From: Nitrospirota bacterium
Lineage (GTDB): Bacteria > Nitrospirota > Thermodesulfovibrionia > Thermodesulfovibrionales > UBA6898
Assembly (NCBI GenBank): GCA_021825365.1
Contig: JAKAHR010000001.1
Span: 124,001 to 188,000 of the forward strand
Length of the DNA: 64,000 nucleotides
Direction of reading: 5' to 3'
Position 1 is the first letter of the stretch, and each line of letters begins with the position of its first letter. Below, piece by piece: positions 7,036 to 16,205 of this stretch. Below the pieces are notes generated by a model. The model was not told the origin of the DNA and did no database searches. It saw only the letters and a list, made by a program, of their open reading frames with translations. The position numbers and the translations under genes were made by a program.

Positions 7036-9855
7036 CTACGAAATGACCGTGCGACAGCGATCGCAGAGGTCCGGGGCATCCGGGAACGTGCCGACTTTTT
7101 CGCTCCAGTTCCAGCACCGCTGGCATTTGCTGCCGGCTGCGCGCTCGACGACGACCCGCAGGCCTTCGACAAGGGGGCTTTCATACCCGCCCGTCAGCGG
7201 CACGCTGCTCACCTCCACGCCGGAGACCAGGAAGAATACAGGCAGAAACGCGGCATACGACGCAACAAGCTCTCCGAGCGATTCAGGCAATGAAAGGATG
7301 ACCTTCGCCTCAAGAGGATTGCCGATGAACTTCTCGGCGCGTTTTATCTCCAGAGCCTTGTTCACCTCATCCCGCAGTTCAATGAGTCTCTTCCACCGAT
7401 CCTCGAGATCCTGATCGACAAAGGCCTCCTTCACCTCGGGGAATGAGGAAAAAAAGACGGACTCGCCCGTCCCGTCAGCCTCTGCGTTGCCCCTGCCGGA
7501 TGCCTTCTTCCATGCCTGTATGTGGCCCCATATCTCCTCGGCGGTAAAAGACAGCACCGGCGCCATCAGACGGGTGAGGGTCGAGAGGATCTCTGCCAGG
7601 ACCCACTGGCTCGCCCGCCTCTCGGCAGAGTCGGCCTTTGCGGTATAGAGACGGTCCTTGAGGATATCCAGGTACAGGGAGCTCATATCGACGACGCAAA
7701 AATGATGGATGGCGTGGAAGACCTCGTGGAAGTCGAAGTTCTCATACGCATTCGTCACCCTCCTGGTCAGCCCCTGGAGCCTGCTCATCGCCCAGCGGTC
7801 TATCTCCTGAAGACCTGCACTATAGTCCCGTCCGTCGAGGTCGTAGATGTTCCCCAGCAGGAAACGGCAGGTGTTCCTGATCTTGCGGTATGCCTCTGTC
7901 AGGCGGTTCAGTATCTCCTTTGATATCCTGATGTCATCACGATAGTCCTCTGCGGAGACCCAGATGCGCAGGATCTCTGCTCCGTAGCCCTTGATGATCT
8001 CCTGGGGCGCGATCACATTGCCGAGCGATTTGGACATCTTCTTGCCCGATCCGTCTACGACAAACCCATGCGTCAGCACCGTGCGGTAGGGCGCCTTGCC
8101 GCGAGTTCCTACGGAGGCGATCAGGGAACTCTGGAACCATCCGCGATGCTGGTCACTGCCTTCGAGATACATGTCCGCCGGCCAGGAGAGACGGTCGTCG
8201 TGCTCGACCACCGCCGCGTGGCTCACCCCTGAATCGAACCAGACATCAAGGATGTCCATTTCCTTTACAAACCGCGATTTGCCGCATTTGACGCACGCGT
8301 AGCCAGGGGGAAGAAACTCATGCGCCTCTTTCCTGAACCAGACGTCGGCCCCCTGTTCCCTCACCTGTCCTGTGATGCCGTCAAGCACGGATTCATCCTC
8401 AACAAAGGCACCGCACTCGTCGCACCGCAGGACCGTTATCGGGACTCCCCAGCTGCGCTGGCGCGAGATGCACCAATCCGGCCTGTTGGAGACCATGCCG
8501 TGGATGCGTTCACGACCCCACCGGGGGACCCAGTTCACCCGGTCTATCTCCCCGAGGCACCTCTTCCTGAGGTCGTCATGCTCCACCGCGATAAACCACT
8601 GCTCCGTCGCCCTGAAGATGACCGGCTTTTTGCACCTCCAGCAATGCGGATACGAATGCGTGATCTTCTCTTCCGCGATGAGCGCGTTCCTTTGTTTCAG
8701 CGTCTCGATGATCACCGGATTCGCCTTAAAGACAAACTGCCCCTCCAGTTCGCCCGCCTGCCTGGTAAACTTGCCCCGGTCGTCAACGGGTGCGAAAATG
8801 TCGAGGCCATACCTGAGCCCTGTCTCATAATCGTCCTCACCGTGGCCGGGCGCAATATGGACAATGCCGGTTCCCTCCTCAAGAGAAACGAAATCCCCCA
8901 GCACCGCAACAGACTTCCTGTTGATAAAGGGATGGTCCACCCTCATGCCTTCGAGGTCCTTGCCCAGGACCGTGGCGAGCGCCTTACCCTTCAGGCCTAT
9001 CCGGCCGGCCAGCGCCTCGGCCCTTCCCTGCGCAACGATCAGGACCTCCTCGCCCTGTTCCAGGGCGACATACTCGAGGTCAGGATGAAAGGCTACCGCA
9101 AGGTTCGCCGGCAGCGTCCATGGCGTCGTCGTCCAGATAACGACGAAGACCCTGCGGCCGGCAAGGCCCGGGAAGAAGCGCTTCATGTCTTCCGCGTCGA
9201 CGCCGAACTTGACGAACACGGAAGGAGATTCCTTGTCAGCGTATTCCACCTCAGCCTCCGCCAGCGCGGTGACGCAGGACGGGCACCAGTGGACGGGCTT
9301 CTTTCCTTTGTAGACATATTTATTCCTGAAAAAGGCGAAGAACTCGCCGACAATGCTCGACTCGTAATCATATGTCATGGTCAGATAGGGCCTGCCCCAG
9401 TCCCCGAACACCCCCAGCCGCTTAAATTCCTCGCGCTGGATATCGACAAACCGCGCAGCATATTCCCTGCAGAGCTGCCGCTTCTCGAGTATGCTGATCT
9501 TGTCCTTGCGGTCGCCCAGGTTCTTGTCCACCTGGAGCTCTATGGGGAGTCCGTGGCAGTCCCACCCCGGGACATACGGGGCATAGTGACCCTTCATGGA
9601 TTTGTACTTGACGATCACATCCTTCAGCACCTTATTCAGGGCGTGGCCCATATGGATGTTGCCGTTTGCGTAGGGAGGTCCGTCATGGAGTATGTACGCG
9701 GGTGCCGAGGCGGTCTTCCGGAGGTCCTGCATCTTTGCGTACGTCCGGTTCTCGTCCCAGGACCGGAGCATCTCCGGCTCGCGCTGGGCGAGATTTGCCT
9801 TCATCGGGAAGTCCGTCTGGGGAAGATTCAGAGTGTCCTTATAGTCTTTAGCCAT
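7036..9855 (-). CDS. ileS: Isoleucine-tRNA ligase
   Basis: A 939-residue class I aminoacyl-tRNA synthetase charging tRNA-Ile. Visible features are the HIGH-type motif (GNIHMGHALNK) near residue 60, the CP1 editing insert with WTTTPWTLPAN, the KMSKS motif near residue 600, and a C-terminal zinc-binding knuckle (CQRCWNW...CDRC) typical of bacterial IleRS. An upstream in-frame TTG is possible, but the ATG (MAKDYKDTLNLP) matches the family start. No T-box leader is present; the promoter abuts the start codon. It is followed by the receiver-PilZ gene. Confidence 0.96.
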   Translation of the reverse strand: MAKDYKDTLNLPQTDFPMKANLAQREPEMLRSWDENRTYAKMQDLRKTASAPAYILHDGPPYANGNIHMGHALNKVLKDVIVKYKSMKGHYAPYVPGWDCHGLPIELQVDKNLGDRKDKISILEKRQLCREYAARFVDIQREEFKRLGVFGDWGRPYLTMTYDYESSIVGEFFAFFRNKYVYKGKKPVHWCPSCVTALAEAEVEYADKESPSVFVKFGVDAEDMKRFFPGLAGRRVFVVIWTTTPWTLPANLAVAFHPDLEYVALEQGEEVLIVAQGRAEALAGRIGLKGKALATVLGKDLEGMRVDHPFINRKSVAVLGDFVSLEEGTGIVHIAPGHGEDDYETGLRYGLDIFAPVDDRGKFTRQAGELEGQFVFKANPVIIETLKQRNALIAEEKITHSYPHCWRCKKPVIFRATEQWFIAVEHDDLRKRCLGEIDRVNWVPRWGRERIHGMVSNRPDWCISRQRSWGVPITVLRCDECGAFVEDESVLDGITGQVREQGADVWFRKEAHEFLPPGYACVKCGKSRFVKEMDILDVWFDSGVSHAAVVEHDDRLSWPADMYLEGSDQHRGWFQSSLIASVGTRGKAPYRTVLTHGFVVDGSGKKMSKSLGNVIAPQEIIKGYGAEILRIWVSAEDYRDDIRISKEILNRLTEAYRKIRNTCRFLLGNIYDLDGRDYSAGLQEIDRWAMSRLQGLTRRVTNAYENFDFHEVFHAIHHFCVVDMSSLYLDILKDRLYTAKADSAERRASQWVLAEILSTLTRLMAPVLSFTAEEIWGHIQAWKKASGRGNAEADGTGESVFFSSFPEVKEAFVDQDLEDRWKRLIELRDEVNKALEIKRAEKFIGNPLEAKVILSLPESLGELVASYAAFLPVFFLVSGVEVSSVPLTGGYESPLVEGLRVVVERAAGSKCQRCWNWSEKVGTFPDAPDLCDRCRTVIS

Positions 9856-9862
9856 AAAGTAC

Positions 9863-9892
9863 AAGTTACCACTACCCCAGTTTTGTTGTCAA
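9863..9892 (-). promoter_or_regulatory. ileS: Promoter of ileS, leaderless arrangement
   Basis: TTGACA (9887-9892), an 18-base spacer and TAACTT (9863-9868) end 7 bases before the ileS ATG. There is no Shine-Dalgarno sequence, so the mRNA is probably leaderless. Confidence 0.45.
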
Positions 9893-9990
9893 GAAAACAG
9901 CCCGGCACGAAGGCGAAACAACCGCGGAAAAGTAAAAGAAAATCAGCCCTTCGACCGCACGCGAGTCCTGGTCAGAACAAACGCGTCGTA

Positions 9991-10434
9991 CTACCGGAGG
10001 CCGAGCCGGCGGAGAATGATCCCCATATATCTATTGAGCGGATGGTTCCTCCCCAGGAAGGGAAATAGCGAGGGCTTGCGGGTGCCGAGCCTGTTGAGTT
10101 CCTGGACGATACCGGCATTCCCGCCGCACTGCAGCCCCTTCCTGAATACCTCGATCGCCTCAGGCTTCCTTCCGGCAACCAGCAGGACCCTGCCCAGGTT
10201 CAGATACAGGAAGCTGTTTTCAGGATCGCACGTGATCGCTTCACGACAGATCTGCTCGGCCTGATGCGTCTGCCCCCTCTCCTTTGCCATGCCGTATGCG
10301 GCGTACGCCCGGTACAACGGCTTGTTCTCCAGGGAGACCGCCTTTTCGAAGAGGGCGAGGGCGGCAAGACAATTTCCCAGCCTCAGGGCGTCGAGGCCCT
10401 CATTGAAATATCGTTCAGCTTCCCGTTCCCGCAT
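9991..10434 (-). CDS. Small TPR-repeat protein
   Basis: About 147 residues, soluble, without a signal peptide. Two to three tetratricopeptide helix pairs are visible (AERYFNEGLDALRLGNCLAA, then QAEQICREAITCDPENSFLY, then GRKPEAIEVFRKGLQCGG), followed by a basic, Arg/Leu-rich tail. TPR proteins bind peptide partners; the partner is unknown. Two adjacent ATG codons are available. I use the second because the -10 element ends 7 bases before it. It lies between ileS and the Smr gene on the same strand but has its own promoter. Confidence 0.72.
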   Translation of the reverse strand: MREREAERYFNEGLDALRLGNCLAALALFEKAVSLENKPLYRAYAAYGMAKERGQTHQAEQICREAITCDPENSFLYLNLGRVLLVAGRKPEAIEVFRKGLQCGGNAGIVQELNRLGTRKPSLFPFLGRNHPLNRYMGIILRRLGLR

Positions 10435-10441
10435 CATCCTC

Positions 10442-10470
10442 AAGGTAAATGATCAGCCAGGTAAAGTCAA
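10442..10470 (-). promoter_or_regulatory. Promoter of the TPR gene, leaderless arrangement
   Basis: TTGACT (10465-10470), a 17-base spacer and TACCTT (10442-10447) lie 4 and 7 bases before the two adjacent ATG codons of the TPR gene. Confidence 0.45.
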
Positions 10471-10489
10471 GACATAATGACCCGACGGA

Positions 10490-11137
10490 TCAGTGCAGGA
10501 GGATATACAGCGCCCCGAGGCCTCCGTCGCACTGCCGGGCGGTCACAAAGGCAGCGATATGCTTTCTGTGTCTTCCGGACAGCCACCTGACCAGTGCCTC
10601 CTTGATCACCGGGCCACGGGGTGAACGAAGTCCCCTTCCGTGGATGATCTTTACGCATTGATATCCCCGCCTGAGAGATTCCTTGAGGAATATACGAACC
10701 GCCTCTTCGGCATCATCAACGACCATACCGTGCAGGTCAAGGCAGTCCCGCATCGAAAACCTCCCCTCGTGCAGCCTTGAGGCGAGGTCAAGCCGGTATT
10801 TCGGATTGATCCACGAGACATACTCCTGGGTGCGTGAGATGTCCCAAGTCCCCTTCCCTGAAACAAGCTCCTGCAGAGCAGCAGCCGCATCCCGGTTGTC
10901 AGGGCGCGGCCTTCGCTGAGGGACGATCTTTCCCTGTGCGGGCCGGAGGCTTCGGAATTCCCTGATCTCGCGTACGCCCTTCATCGCTTCGCGAAAAAGG
11001 CTCTCCTCGCAGGGAGACTCCGGATGTGGAGGAGAGAGGGGTTTCGCAGCCGGCGCCGGCCGGCCGACGACATTATCCCTGAGGGTTTCGAAGGGGCGAT
11101 TAAACGGAACAGGATCTTTGGCTTTCGATGGATTCAT
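10490..11137 (-). CDS. Smr-domain (MutS2 C-terminal-like) protein
   Basis: 215 residues. The C-terminal ~85 residues are an Smr domain, with the DLHGM motif (about residue 130), the segment VKIIHGRGLRSPRG, and a final small/hydrophobic stretch (GGLGALYILL). Smr domains are nucleases or nucleic-acid binders; stand-alone Smr proteins have been linked to ribosome rescue and DNA repair. The N-terminal ~120 residues are low in conserved features and rich in Pro and Arg. The start was chosen at the ATG with GGAGGTC 6 bases upstream; the frame remains open another 39 codons upstream without a good site. Confidence 0.82.
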   Translation of the reverse strand: MNPSKAKDPVPFNRPFETLRDNVVGRPAPAAKPLSPPHPESPCEESLFREAMKGVREIREFRSLRPAQGKIVPQRRPRPDNRDAAAALQELVSGKGTWDISRTQEYVSWINPKYRLDLASRLHEGRFSMRDCLDLHGMVVDDAEEAVRIFLKESLRRGYQCVKIIHGRGLRSPRGPVIKEALVRWLSGRHRKHIAAFVTARQCDGGLGALYILLH

Positions 11138-11195
11138 AAAGACCTCCGCTTCCAGTATAACAAACTCTGCGGGCAGCCGGGCAGATACACCCCGG

Positions 11196-11223
11196 TTGAC
11201 TTGATCGCCCGCCGTGATACAGT
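11196..11223 (+). promoter_or_regulatory. Promoter of the HAD hydrolase gene, leaderless arrangement
   Basis: TTGACT (11196-11201), a 16-base spacer and TACAGT (11218-11223) end 6 bases before the GTG start codon. No ribosome binding site is present. Confidence 0.45.
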
Positions 11224-11229
11224 TAGTAC

Positions 11230-11853
11230 GTGACCGCAGCGGCGAACATCTCAACCCTTTTCCTCGACATTGGCGGCGTCCTCCTTACCAATGGCTGGGA
11301 CCGGGCAGCGCGGCGACAGGCTGCAGAGGCCTTTGACATCGACTTTGCGGACATGGACGAACGGCATCACCTCACCTTTGACACCTATGAGAGGGGAAAG
11401 ATCACGCTCGATGAATATCTCAACCGCATCGTCTTCAACCGTGAAAGGACATTCTCCCGGGCGGACTTCAGGCGGTTCATGCTCGCCCAATCCAAACCCC
11501 TGGCCGATACCCTGGGGTTCATCCGTGCTGTCAGGGAACGCCATCGCCTCAGGATCGTTGCGGTAAACAACGAGGGCAGGGAACTGAGTGATTTCCGCAT
11601 ACGGCAGTTCGGACTCGCCTCAGTGATCGACTTCTTCGTATCATCATGCTATGTGGGGATACGGAAGCCGGATGAGGCGATCTACCGGCTGGCGCTCGAT
11701 ATCGCCCATGTCGTGCCCGCCGAGGTGCTCTATGTCGACGATCGCGAGCTGTTTGTCGAGGTGGCGCACAGCCTCGGCATCAATACCGTCCTGCACCGAG
11801 ATATCTCTTCAACAAAGTCGGCATTCGCAGCCCACGGCCTCTCGCTGCACTAG
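11230..11853 (+). CDS. HAD-superfamily hydrolase (HAD-IA type)
   Basis: 207 residues, GTG start. Motif I is LDIGGVL (about residues 12-18), with the nucleophilic Asp followed by Ile-Gly, a common variant in the HAD-IA/epoxide-hydrolase-N-like group. Motif II is a Asn-containing strand (VAVNNE), motif III includes the Lys of GIRKPDEAIY, and motif IV is YVDDRE. The cap domain is the small helical type. These enzymes hydrolyse phosphate esters or haloacids; the substrate is unknown. The gene stands alone between a divergent Smr gene and a convergent ctaB. Confidence 0.8.
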   Translation: MTAAANISTLFLDIGGVLLTNGWDRAARRQAAEAFDIDFADMDERHHLTFDTYERGKITLDEYLNRIVFNRERTFSRADFRRFMLAQSKPLADTLGFIRAVRERHRLRIVAVNNEGRELSDFRIRQFGLASVIDFFVSSCYVGIRKPDEAIYRLALDIAHVVPAEVLYVDDRELFVEVAHSLGINTVLHRDISSTKSAFAAHGLSLH

Positions 11854-11929
11854 CCAGGTATCCGACCGGCTCTCAAGACTCTTTCAGCGCATTGTCTGCC
11901 GTTTCTATCCCCTTCGTCTTATCGTGGAG

Positions 11930-12772
11930 CTACAGCCTGTCTGCCACGAGCACAGCCATTACCGCCAGGGCATAGAGATTGATGCCCCTGAACGCAGCAG
12001 CATACATCTGCCGGTCGCTCCGGACAAGGAACAGCACACCGCCGACCACCACAAGCACGGAAACAAGCGCGATAATGGCGTGCACAATCGCATGATGGAC
12101 AACAACGCGACCGGCCATCAGCAGACTGCTCACGACTGCAGCGCCTACCCAACTGAAGACTACCCGTTCGAGCTGCTGTCTGCCTAACTTCCGTGTCAGG
12201 GAAGGCAGCCCTGCTGCCGCGTATTCCTCACCAAACCGCAGGATAAAGATCCAGGAATGGGGTACCTGCCACATGAAGAAGAAGAAACAGAGAGCCAGAA
12301 GGCGTCCGTCTGCAAGCTGCCCGCCGGCTGCCGCCCAGCCGATAGCGGGCGGCACCGCCCCCACCAGGGCGCCCGGCACGACCGCAAAGGCTGTATATCT
12401 CTTCAGGTGCGTATAGAGGCCGTTATACCAGCAGACAGCGAACAGTCCGAGCAGCGGAGCCCCGGCTGAACCTGTCAGCAAAAGCGTCCCCATGCCGAAG
12501 AGGATCATGCAGATGGAAAAAAAAAGCGCCTCAGCAGGCTTCAGCCTGCCGGAAGGGATCGGCCTTTTCATCGTCCGCGGCATAAGTCCGTCCGTCTCCT
12601 GCTCCTGATACTGGTTCAGGGCGCGGGCACCGCAGGCAAGGCTGAAGACCCCGATGGCCAGCACCGTTGCCCGGGCATCAGGCTGCCCTGCCCGGAGCAT
12701 GAACCCGGTGAATGCAGCCAGGGAGGCAAACAGGCTGATCCTCAGGCTGCACAGATCCAGATAGGCCCTCAT
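11930..12772 (-). CDS. ctaB: Protoheme IX farnesyltransferase (heme O synthase)
   Basis: A 280-residue UbiA-family prenyltransferase that adds the farnesyl group to heme b, giving heme O for the oxidase encoded upstream. About eight or nine membrane helices are visible. The first Asp-rich prenyl-binding region is seen as NQYQEQETDGLMPRT, followed by KRPIPSGR, with a histidine-containing loop (MWQVPHSW) later. The first Asp of the usual NXXXDXXXD motif reads Glu here. It overlaps the coxB stop by 4 bases (ATGA), so it is the last gene of the oxidase operon. No heme A synthase (ctaA) gene is in the window. Confidence 0.9.
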   Translation of the reverse strand: MRAYLDLCSLRISLFASLAAFTGFMLRAGQPDARATVLAIGVFSLACGARALNQYQEQETDGLMPRTMKRPIPSGRLKPAEALFFSICMILFGMGTLLLTGSAGAPLLGLFAVCWYNGLYTHLKRYTAFAVVPGALVGAVPPAIGWAAAGGQLADGRLLALCFFFFMWQVPHSWIFILRFGEEYAAAGLPSLTRKLGRQQLERVVFSWVGAAVVSSLLMAGRVVVHHAIVHAIIALVSVLVVVGGVLFLVRSDRQMYAAAFRGINLYALAVMAVLVADRL

Positions 12773-13668
12773 CGCAGATGCTCCAGGGAATCCTCTATCG
12801 CTTCCAGTTCCTCGGGTGTAACCGGTATCTTCGGCATCACCGGCGGAAAATCCTTCACCATGTCTGCTCCGGGATCGAGGATGGACCGCTTCAGATAATC
12901 GCCGTCAACGGCAATCGTACGCTCTTTGCCTGCGGTGATGACCGTGACCGTGCGGCCGTAAATCCCCTTGAACGTGGGGCCGACCTTCGGCGTGCCGTCA
13001 GTCGTGTGGCACCCGAGGCATCCCTTTTCCTGCAGCAGCTGCAATCCCCTATTCCCCTTTGCCCCGCTGCCCGTATACCAGTCGGTGAATTCCTTCTCCG
13101 GCATCACCAGCACCTTGGCAAGCATCCCTGAATGACCGAGGCCGCAGTATTCGGTGCAGAAGATGTCAAAGGAGCCCTGCTGCTGCGGGGTGAACCAGAG
13201 ATAGGTCTCCATGCCCGGCACGCAGTCCTCCTTGATCCGGAAAGCCGGGATATAGAAGCTGTGCAGCACGTCGGCCGAGGAGAGCCGCAGCTTCACCGGC
13301 TTGCCGAGAGGCACGCGCAGCTGGTCGCTCCGAAGGCCGTTGTCATAACCGAACATCCAGGACCACTGCCGGGCATCGACCCTCACCGTCATGACCTCCC
13401 GGGGCACGGAACGTATCAGTCTGAAACTCTTTTCCCCGATAACAAACATCACCAGCACCAGAACGACGGGGATAACCGTCCAGATGATCTCCAGGGCCGT
13501 CCCTCCCTGTACCTGTTCCGCCTTTGCCCCCCTTCTCCGGTTGTAGCGAAAGATCAGGAAGAGCATGGCAGAGGTGACGCCGACGAGGAGGACGGCCGAG
13601 ATGACGACGATCACCCAGAAGGTGGTGTCAACGTAATGCGCTGAGTTCGATGCCTCAGGAATGAACAT
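12769..13668 (-). CDS. coxB: Cytochrome c oxidase subunit II with fused cytochrome c domain (caa3 type)
   Basis: About 299 residues. Two transmembrane helices (about residues 15-40 and 60-78) precede the periplasmic cupredoxin domain with the CuA ligands (HSFYIP and CTEYCGLGHSGM). A C-terminal cytochrome c domain carries CLGCH and a Met in PPVMPKIP as probable axial ligand. This fusion defines caa3 oxidases, which take electrons directly through the covalent cytochrome c. I used the internal ATG (MFIPEASN) that follows GGGGAGC; an ATG 24 bases upstream is possible but lacks a ribosome binding site. The start overlaps the end of the subunit IV gene. Confidence 0.94.
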   Translation of the reverse strand: MFIPEASNSAHYVDTTFWVIVVISAVLLVGVTSAMLFLIFRYNRRRGAKAEQVQGGTALEIIWTVIPVVLVLVMFVIGEKSFRLIRSVPREVMTVRVDARQWSWMFGYDNGLRSDQLRVPLGKPVKLRLSSADVLHSFYIPAFRIKEDCVPGMETYLWFTPQQQGSFDIFCTEYCGLGHSGMLAKVLVMPEKEFTDWYTGSGAKGNRGLQLLQEKGCLGCHTTDGTPKVGPTFKGIYGRTVTVITAGKERTIAVDGDYLKRSILDPGADMVKDFPPVMPKIPVTPEELEAIEDSLEHLR

Positions 13669-13966
13669 GCGCTCCCCATCGGTACCAGACATCGCTGAAG
13701 GTGAGCAGGATGATCAGGGAAAGCGCCAGAAGGGCGATACCGAGCATTACCTTCAGGATGAGCGGCTCATGCTTAAGGTGCATGAAGAAGACGAGCACGA
13801 GGCCGGCCTTGACCGTAGCGATGCCGATGGATATCAGGGCGGCAAAGGCGGTGACGTTCATCCTGGCCACCGCCACGGTCGCTGCGGTGAGGGCCACCAG
13901 CACGATCCAGACGAGCAGATAGAGCCTTGATGTCAGGCCGTGCTGAGGTACAGCCGCTTCAGTCAT
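13655..13966 (-). CDS. coxD: Cytochrome c oxidase subunit IV, prokaryotic caa3 type
   Basis: About 103 residues with three membrane helices. The motif KAGLVLVFFMHLKHEP near the middle is typical of prokaryotic oxidase subunit IV (COX4_pro). The frame is open 22 codons further upstream, but the ATG used here follows GGAGG by 9 bases and starts after the end of subunit III. It is a small structural subunit with no redox centre. It sits between coxC and coxB in the operon. Confidence 0.85.
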   Translation of the reverse strand: MTEAAVPQHGLTSRLYLLVWIVLVALTAATVAVARMNVTAFAALISIGIATVKAGLVLVFFMHLKHEPLILKVMLGIALLALSLIILLTFSDVWYRWGAHVHS

Positions 13967-13979
13967 GAGACCCGTCCTC

Positions 13980-14600
13980 CTACGTAATGAGATAGAAAAG
14001 CGGAAAGAGGTATATCCATACGATATCCACAAAGTGCCAGTAGAGTCCCGTGTTCTCGAGTTTCACGAAATCAAGCGGGCCTATCGTCTCATTCCGGGTG
14101 AATGCCGCCATGACCGCGATGATCGTAACGCCGATCAGCACGTGCAGGCCGTGCAGCCCTGTCATGACATAATAGAGGCTGAAGAAGATGATCTTCCCCC
14201 GCGCCATATCCAGCAGCACCGGCGAGTCGGGGTAAATGCCCTGCCGGATATGTTCCGCCCACTCGAAGTACTTGTTCACGAGAAAAAACAGGCCCAGGCC
14301 GATCGTAATCAGCTGAAACAGAAGGGAGAGGCCCCTGCGTCCCTTCCTGAGGAACGCTATCGAAAGAGCCATGAACAGGCTGCTCGTGAGCAGGATGACC
14401 GTATTAGCGGTGCCGAGAACGACGCTCAGCTCTGCTGCTGATGAGTGAAACTCGGCGAGGTACTTCATCCGGTATACGGAGTAGAGCAGGAACAGGCCGC
14501 CGAAGAAGAGGATCTCGGTAAACAGGAATATCCACATCCCCATCTTGGCCCCCGCATAATCCAGATGCCTTTCGTCGACCGACCCCTCGCCCTTATGCAT
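13980..14600 (-). CDS. coxC: Cytochrome c oxidase subunit III
   Basis: 206 residues with about five membrane helices, matching the short (5-helix) form of subunit III seen with caa3 oxidases. Motifs include KMGMWIFLFTEILFFGGLF near the N-terminus, YYVMTGLHGLHVLIG in the middle, and the C-terminal ENTGLYWHFVDIVWIYLFP. It stabilises the core and contains no metal. It starts 8 bases after the coxA stop. Confidence 0.93.
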   Translation of the reverse strand: MHKGEGSVDERHLDYAGAKMGMWIFLFTEILFFGGLFLLYSVYRMKYLAEFHSSAAELSVVLGTANTVILLTSSLFMALSIAFLRKGRRGLSLLFQLITIGLGLFFLVNKYFEWAEHIRQGIYPDSPVLLDMARGKIIFFSLYYVMTGLHGLHVLIGVTIIAVMAAFTRNETIGPLDFVKLENTGLYWHFVDIVWIYLFPLFYLIT

Positions 14601-14608
14601 GGCGTCCC

Positions 14609-16201
14609 TTATCCAAAGGTATACGGCCCTCCTTTAACGACAGGCGTCTCCCTGAAATTTTCCCTTGACGGGGGTGAGGGAAGGGTCCATTCAAGGGTGC
14701 TGCCGCCCCAGGGATTGGCCGGCGCCTTCTCCCCGCGGAAGAGCGCCCTGATCAGATTTCCGAACATGATGAGCAGTCCAAGGGCGAGTATCCACGAGCC
14801 GATCGTCGAGAGGATATGGTTCGTCCTGAACTGCGGGAGGTACTGGAAATACCTGCGGGGCATGCCCTGCAGGCCGAGGAGGAACATCGAGAAATAGAGG
14901 ATATTGAAGCCGATGAACATGATGAACCAGGCGGTCTTCGCAGCCCGCTCGTTGAACATCCTGCCGAACATCTTCGGGAACCAGTAGTGCAGCCCCGCGA
15001 AGAATCCGAAACCCGCCCCGCCGAACATGGTGTAGTGGAAATGGCCGACAATGAAGTAGGTCCCGTGCAGGTAGAGGTTCAGGGAGAGCGTGCCGATGAT
15101 CAGTCCGGTCAGGCCGGCGATCGAGAAGAGGAAGATAAAGGCCAGGCAGAACAGGAGGGGCGAATCCACCCGCACCGAGCCCTTGTACATCGTGGCGATC
15201 CAGTTGAAGACCTTGATGCCGCTCGGCACGGCGACGAGAAAGGTGATCAGCGAGAAGATGACCCTCGATATGTCGCTCATGCCGCTGGTGAACATGTGGT
15301 GCCCCCAGACGAGATATCCGAAGAAGGCTATGCCGAGGCTCGAAAAGGCGACCGCCTTGTAGCCGAAGATGTTCTTGCGCGAAAAGACCGGGAATATCTC
15401 GCTCACCACGCCCATTGCCGGAAGGATCATGATGTAGACAGCGGGGTGGGAATACATCCAGAAGAGGTGTTCGAACATGATCGGGTCCCCTCCCTTCAGG
15501 GGTTCGAAGAACCCGATGCCGAAAGACCGCTCGAGGATGAGCAGCAGCAGGGTGATCGCCAGGACGGGTGTAGCGAGTATCTGTGTCCACGCGGTTGCGT
15601 AGAGGGACCAGATGAAGAGGGGCATCCTGAACCATTTCATGCCCGGAGCCCGCATCCGGTGGATGGTGGTGACGAAATTCAGGCCTGTCAGGATGGACGA
15701 AAATCCGACGATGAAGATGCCGGAGGCGGCCAGAGATACATTCGAGGTCGTCCTTATGCTGTAGGGCGCATAGAAGGTCCATCCGGTGTCAGGCGCCCCG
15801 CCCGGAAGGAATATCGAGAGGATAAGGATGGCGCCTCCGGTAATATACAGCCACCACGAGAAGATATTCAGCCTGGGGAAGGCGACGTCCCGGGCCCCCA
15901 GGTGAATCGGGAGAAAGAAATTGCCGAAAGAAGCGGGTATGCCGGGGATGATGAAGAGGAATATCTGGATGACCCCGTGGACCGTGAACAGGGAATTATA
16001 CGTCCTCTCGGACATGAACCTTCCCGGCTCTATCAGGCTCAGCCTCATGAGAAGCCCCAGGATGACGCCGATCGCGAAAAAGCTGAAGACGGACGTCAGG
16101 TAGAGAATGCCGATCCTCTTGTGGTCGGTCGTGAATATCCAGGAAAACAGTCCTCTGAAACGTCCGCCGTCCTCCAGGTAGCTCTTCTCGGGGGTCGCCA
16201 T
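14609..16201 (-). CDS. coxA: Cytochrome c oxidase subunit I, A2-type heme-copper oxygen reductase
   Basis: About 530 residues with at least twelve membrane helices. It reduces oxygen to water and pumps protons. The N-terminal TTDHKRIGILYL motif, the CuB/active-site region (FWMYSHPAVYIMILP, then GHHMFTSG) and the heme ligand region (HGTYFIVGHFHYTMFGG) are all visible. In place of the proton-channel Glu of A1 enzymes (HPEVY) there is Ala, and YS precedes HP. The YSHP form marks the A2 subfamily, as in Thermus and Rhodothermus caa3. I chose the ATG of MATPEKSYLE; one 30 bases upstream is possible but overlaps the SCO gene and would place GGAGGAGGT inside the coding region. Confidence 0.96.
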   Translation of the reverse strand: MATPEKSYLEDGGRFRGLFSWIFTTDHKRIGILYLTSVFSFFAIGVILGLLMRLSLIEPGRFMSERTYNSLFTVHGVIQIFLFIIPGIPASFGNFFLPIHLGARDVAFPRLNIFSWWLYITGGAILILSIFLPGGAPDTGWTFYAPYSIRTTSNVSLAASGIFIVGFSSILTGLNFVTTIHRMRAPGMKWFRMPLFIWSLYATAWTQILATPVLAITLLLLILERSFGIGFFEPLKGGDPIMFEHLFWMYSHPAVYIMILPAMGVVSEIFPVFSRKNIFGYKAVAFSSLGIAFFGYLVWGHHMFTSGMSDISRVIFSLITFLVAVPSGIKVFNWIATMYKGSVRVDSPLLFCLAFIFLFSIAGLTGLIIGTLSLNLYLHGTYFIVGHFHYTMFGGAGFGFFAGLHYWFPKMFGRMFNERAAKTAWFIMFIGFNILYFSMFLLGLQGMPRRYFQYLPQFRTNHILSTIGSWILALGLLIMFGNLIRALFRGEKAPANPWGGSTLEWTLPSPPSRENFRETPVVKGGPYTFG

Positions 16202-16205
16202 CGAC

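Noticed and set aside
9865-9990. Possible T-box leader upstream of ileS
   Set aside because: No T-box sequence or specifier stem is present and the promoter lies against the start codon.
8320-10068. A 582-codon plus-strand open frame
   Set aside because: It is antisense to ileS and has no recognisable domain; ileS has all its motifs.
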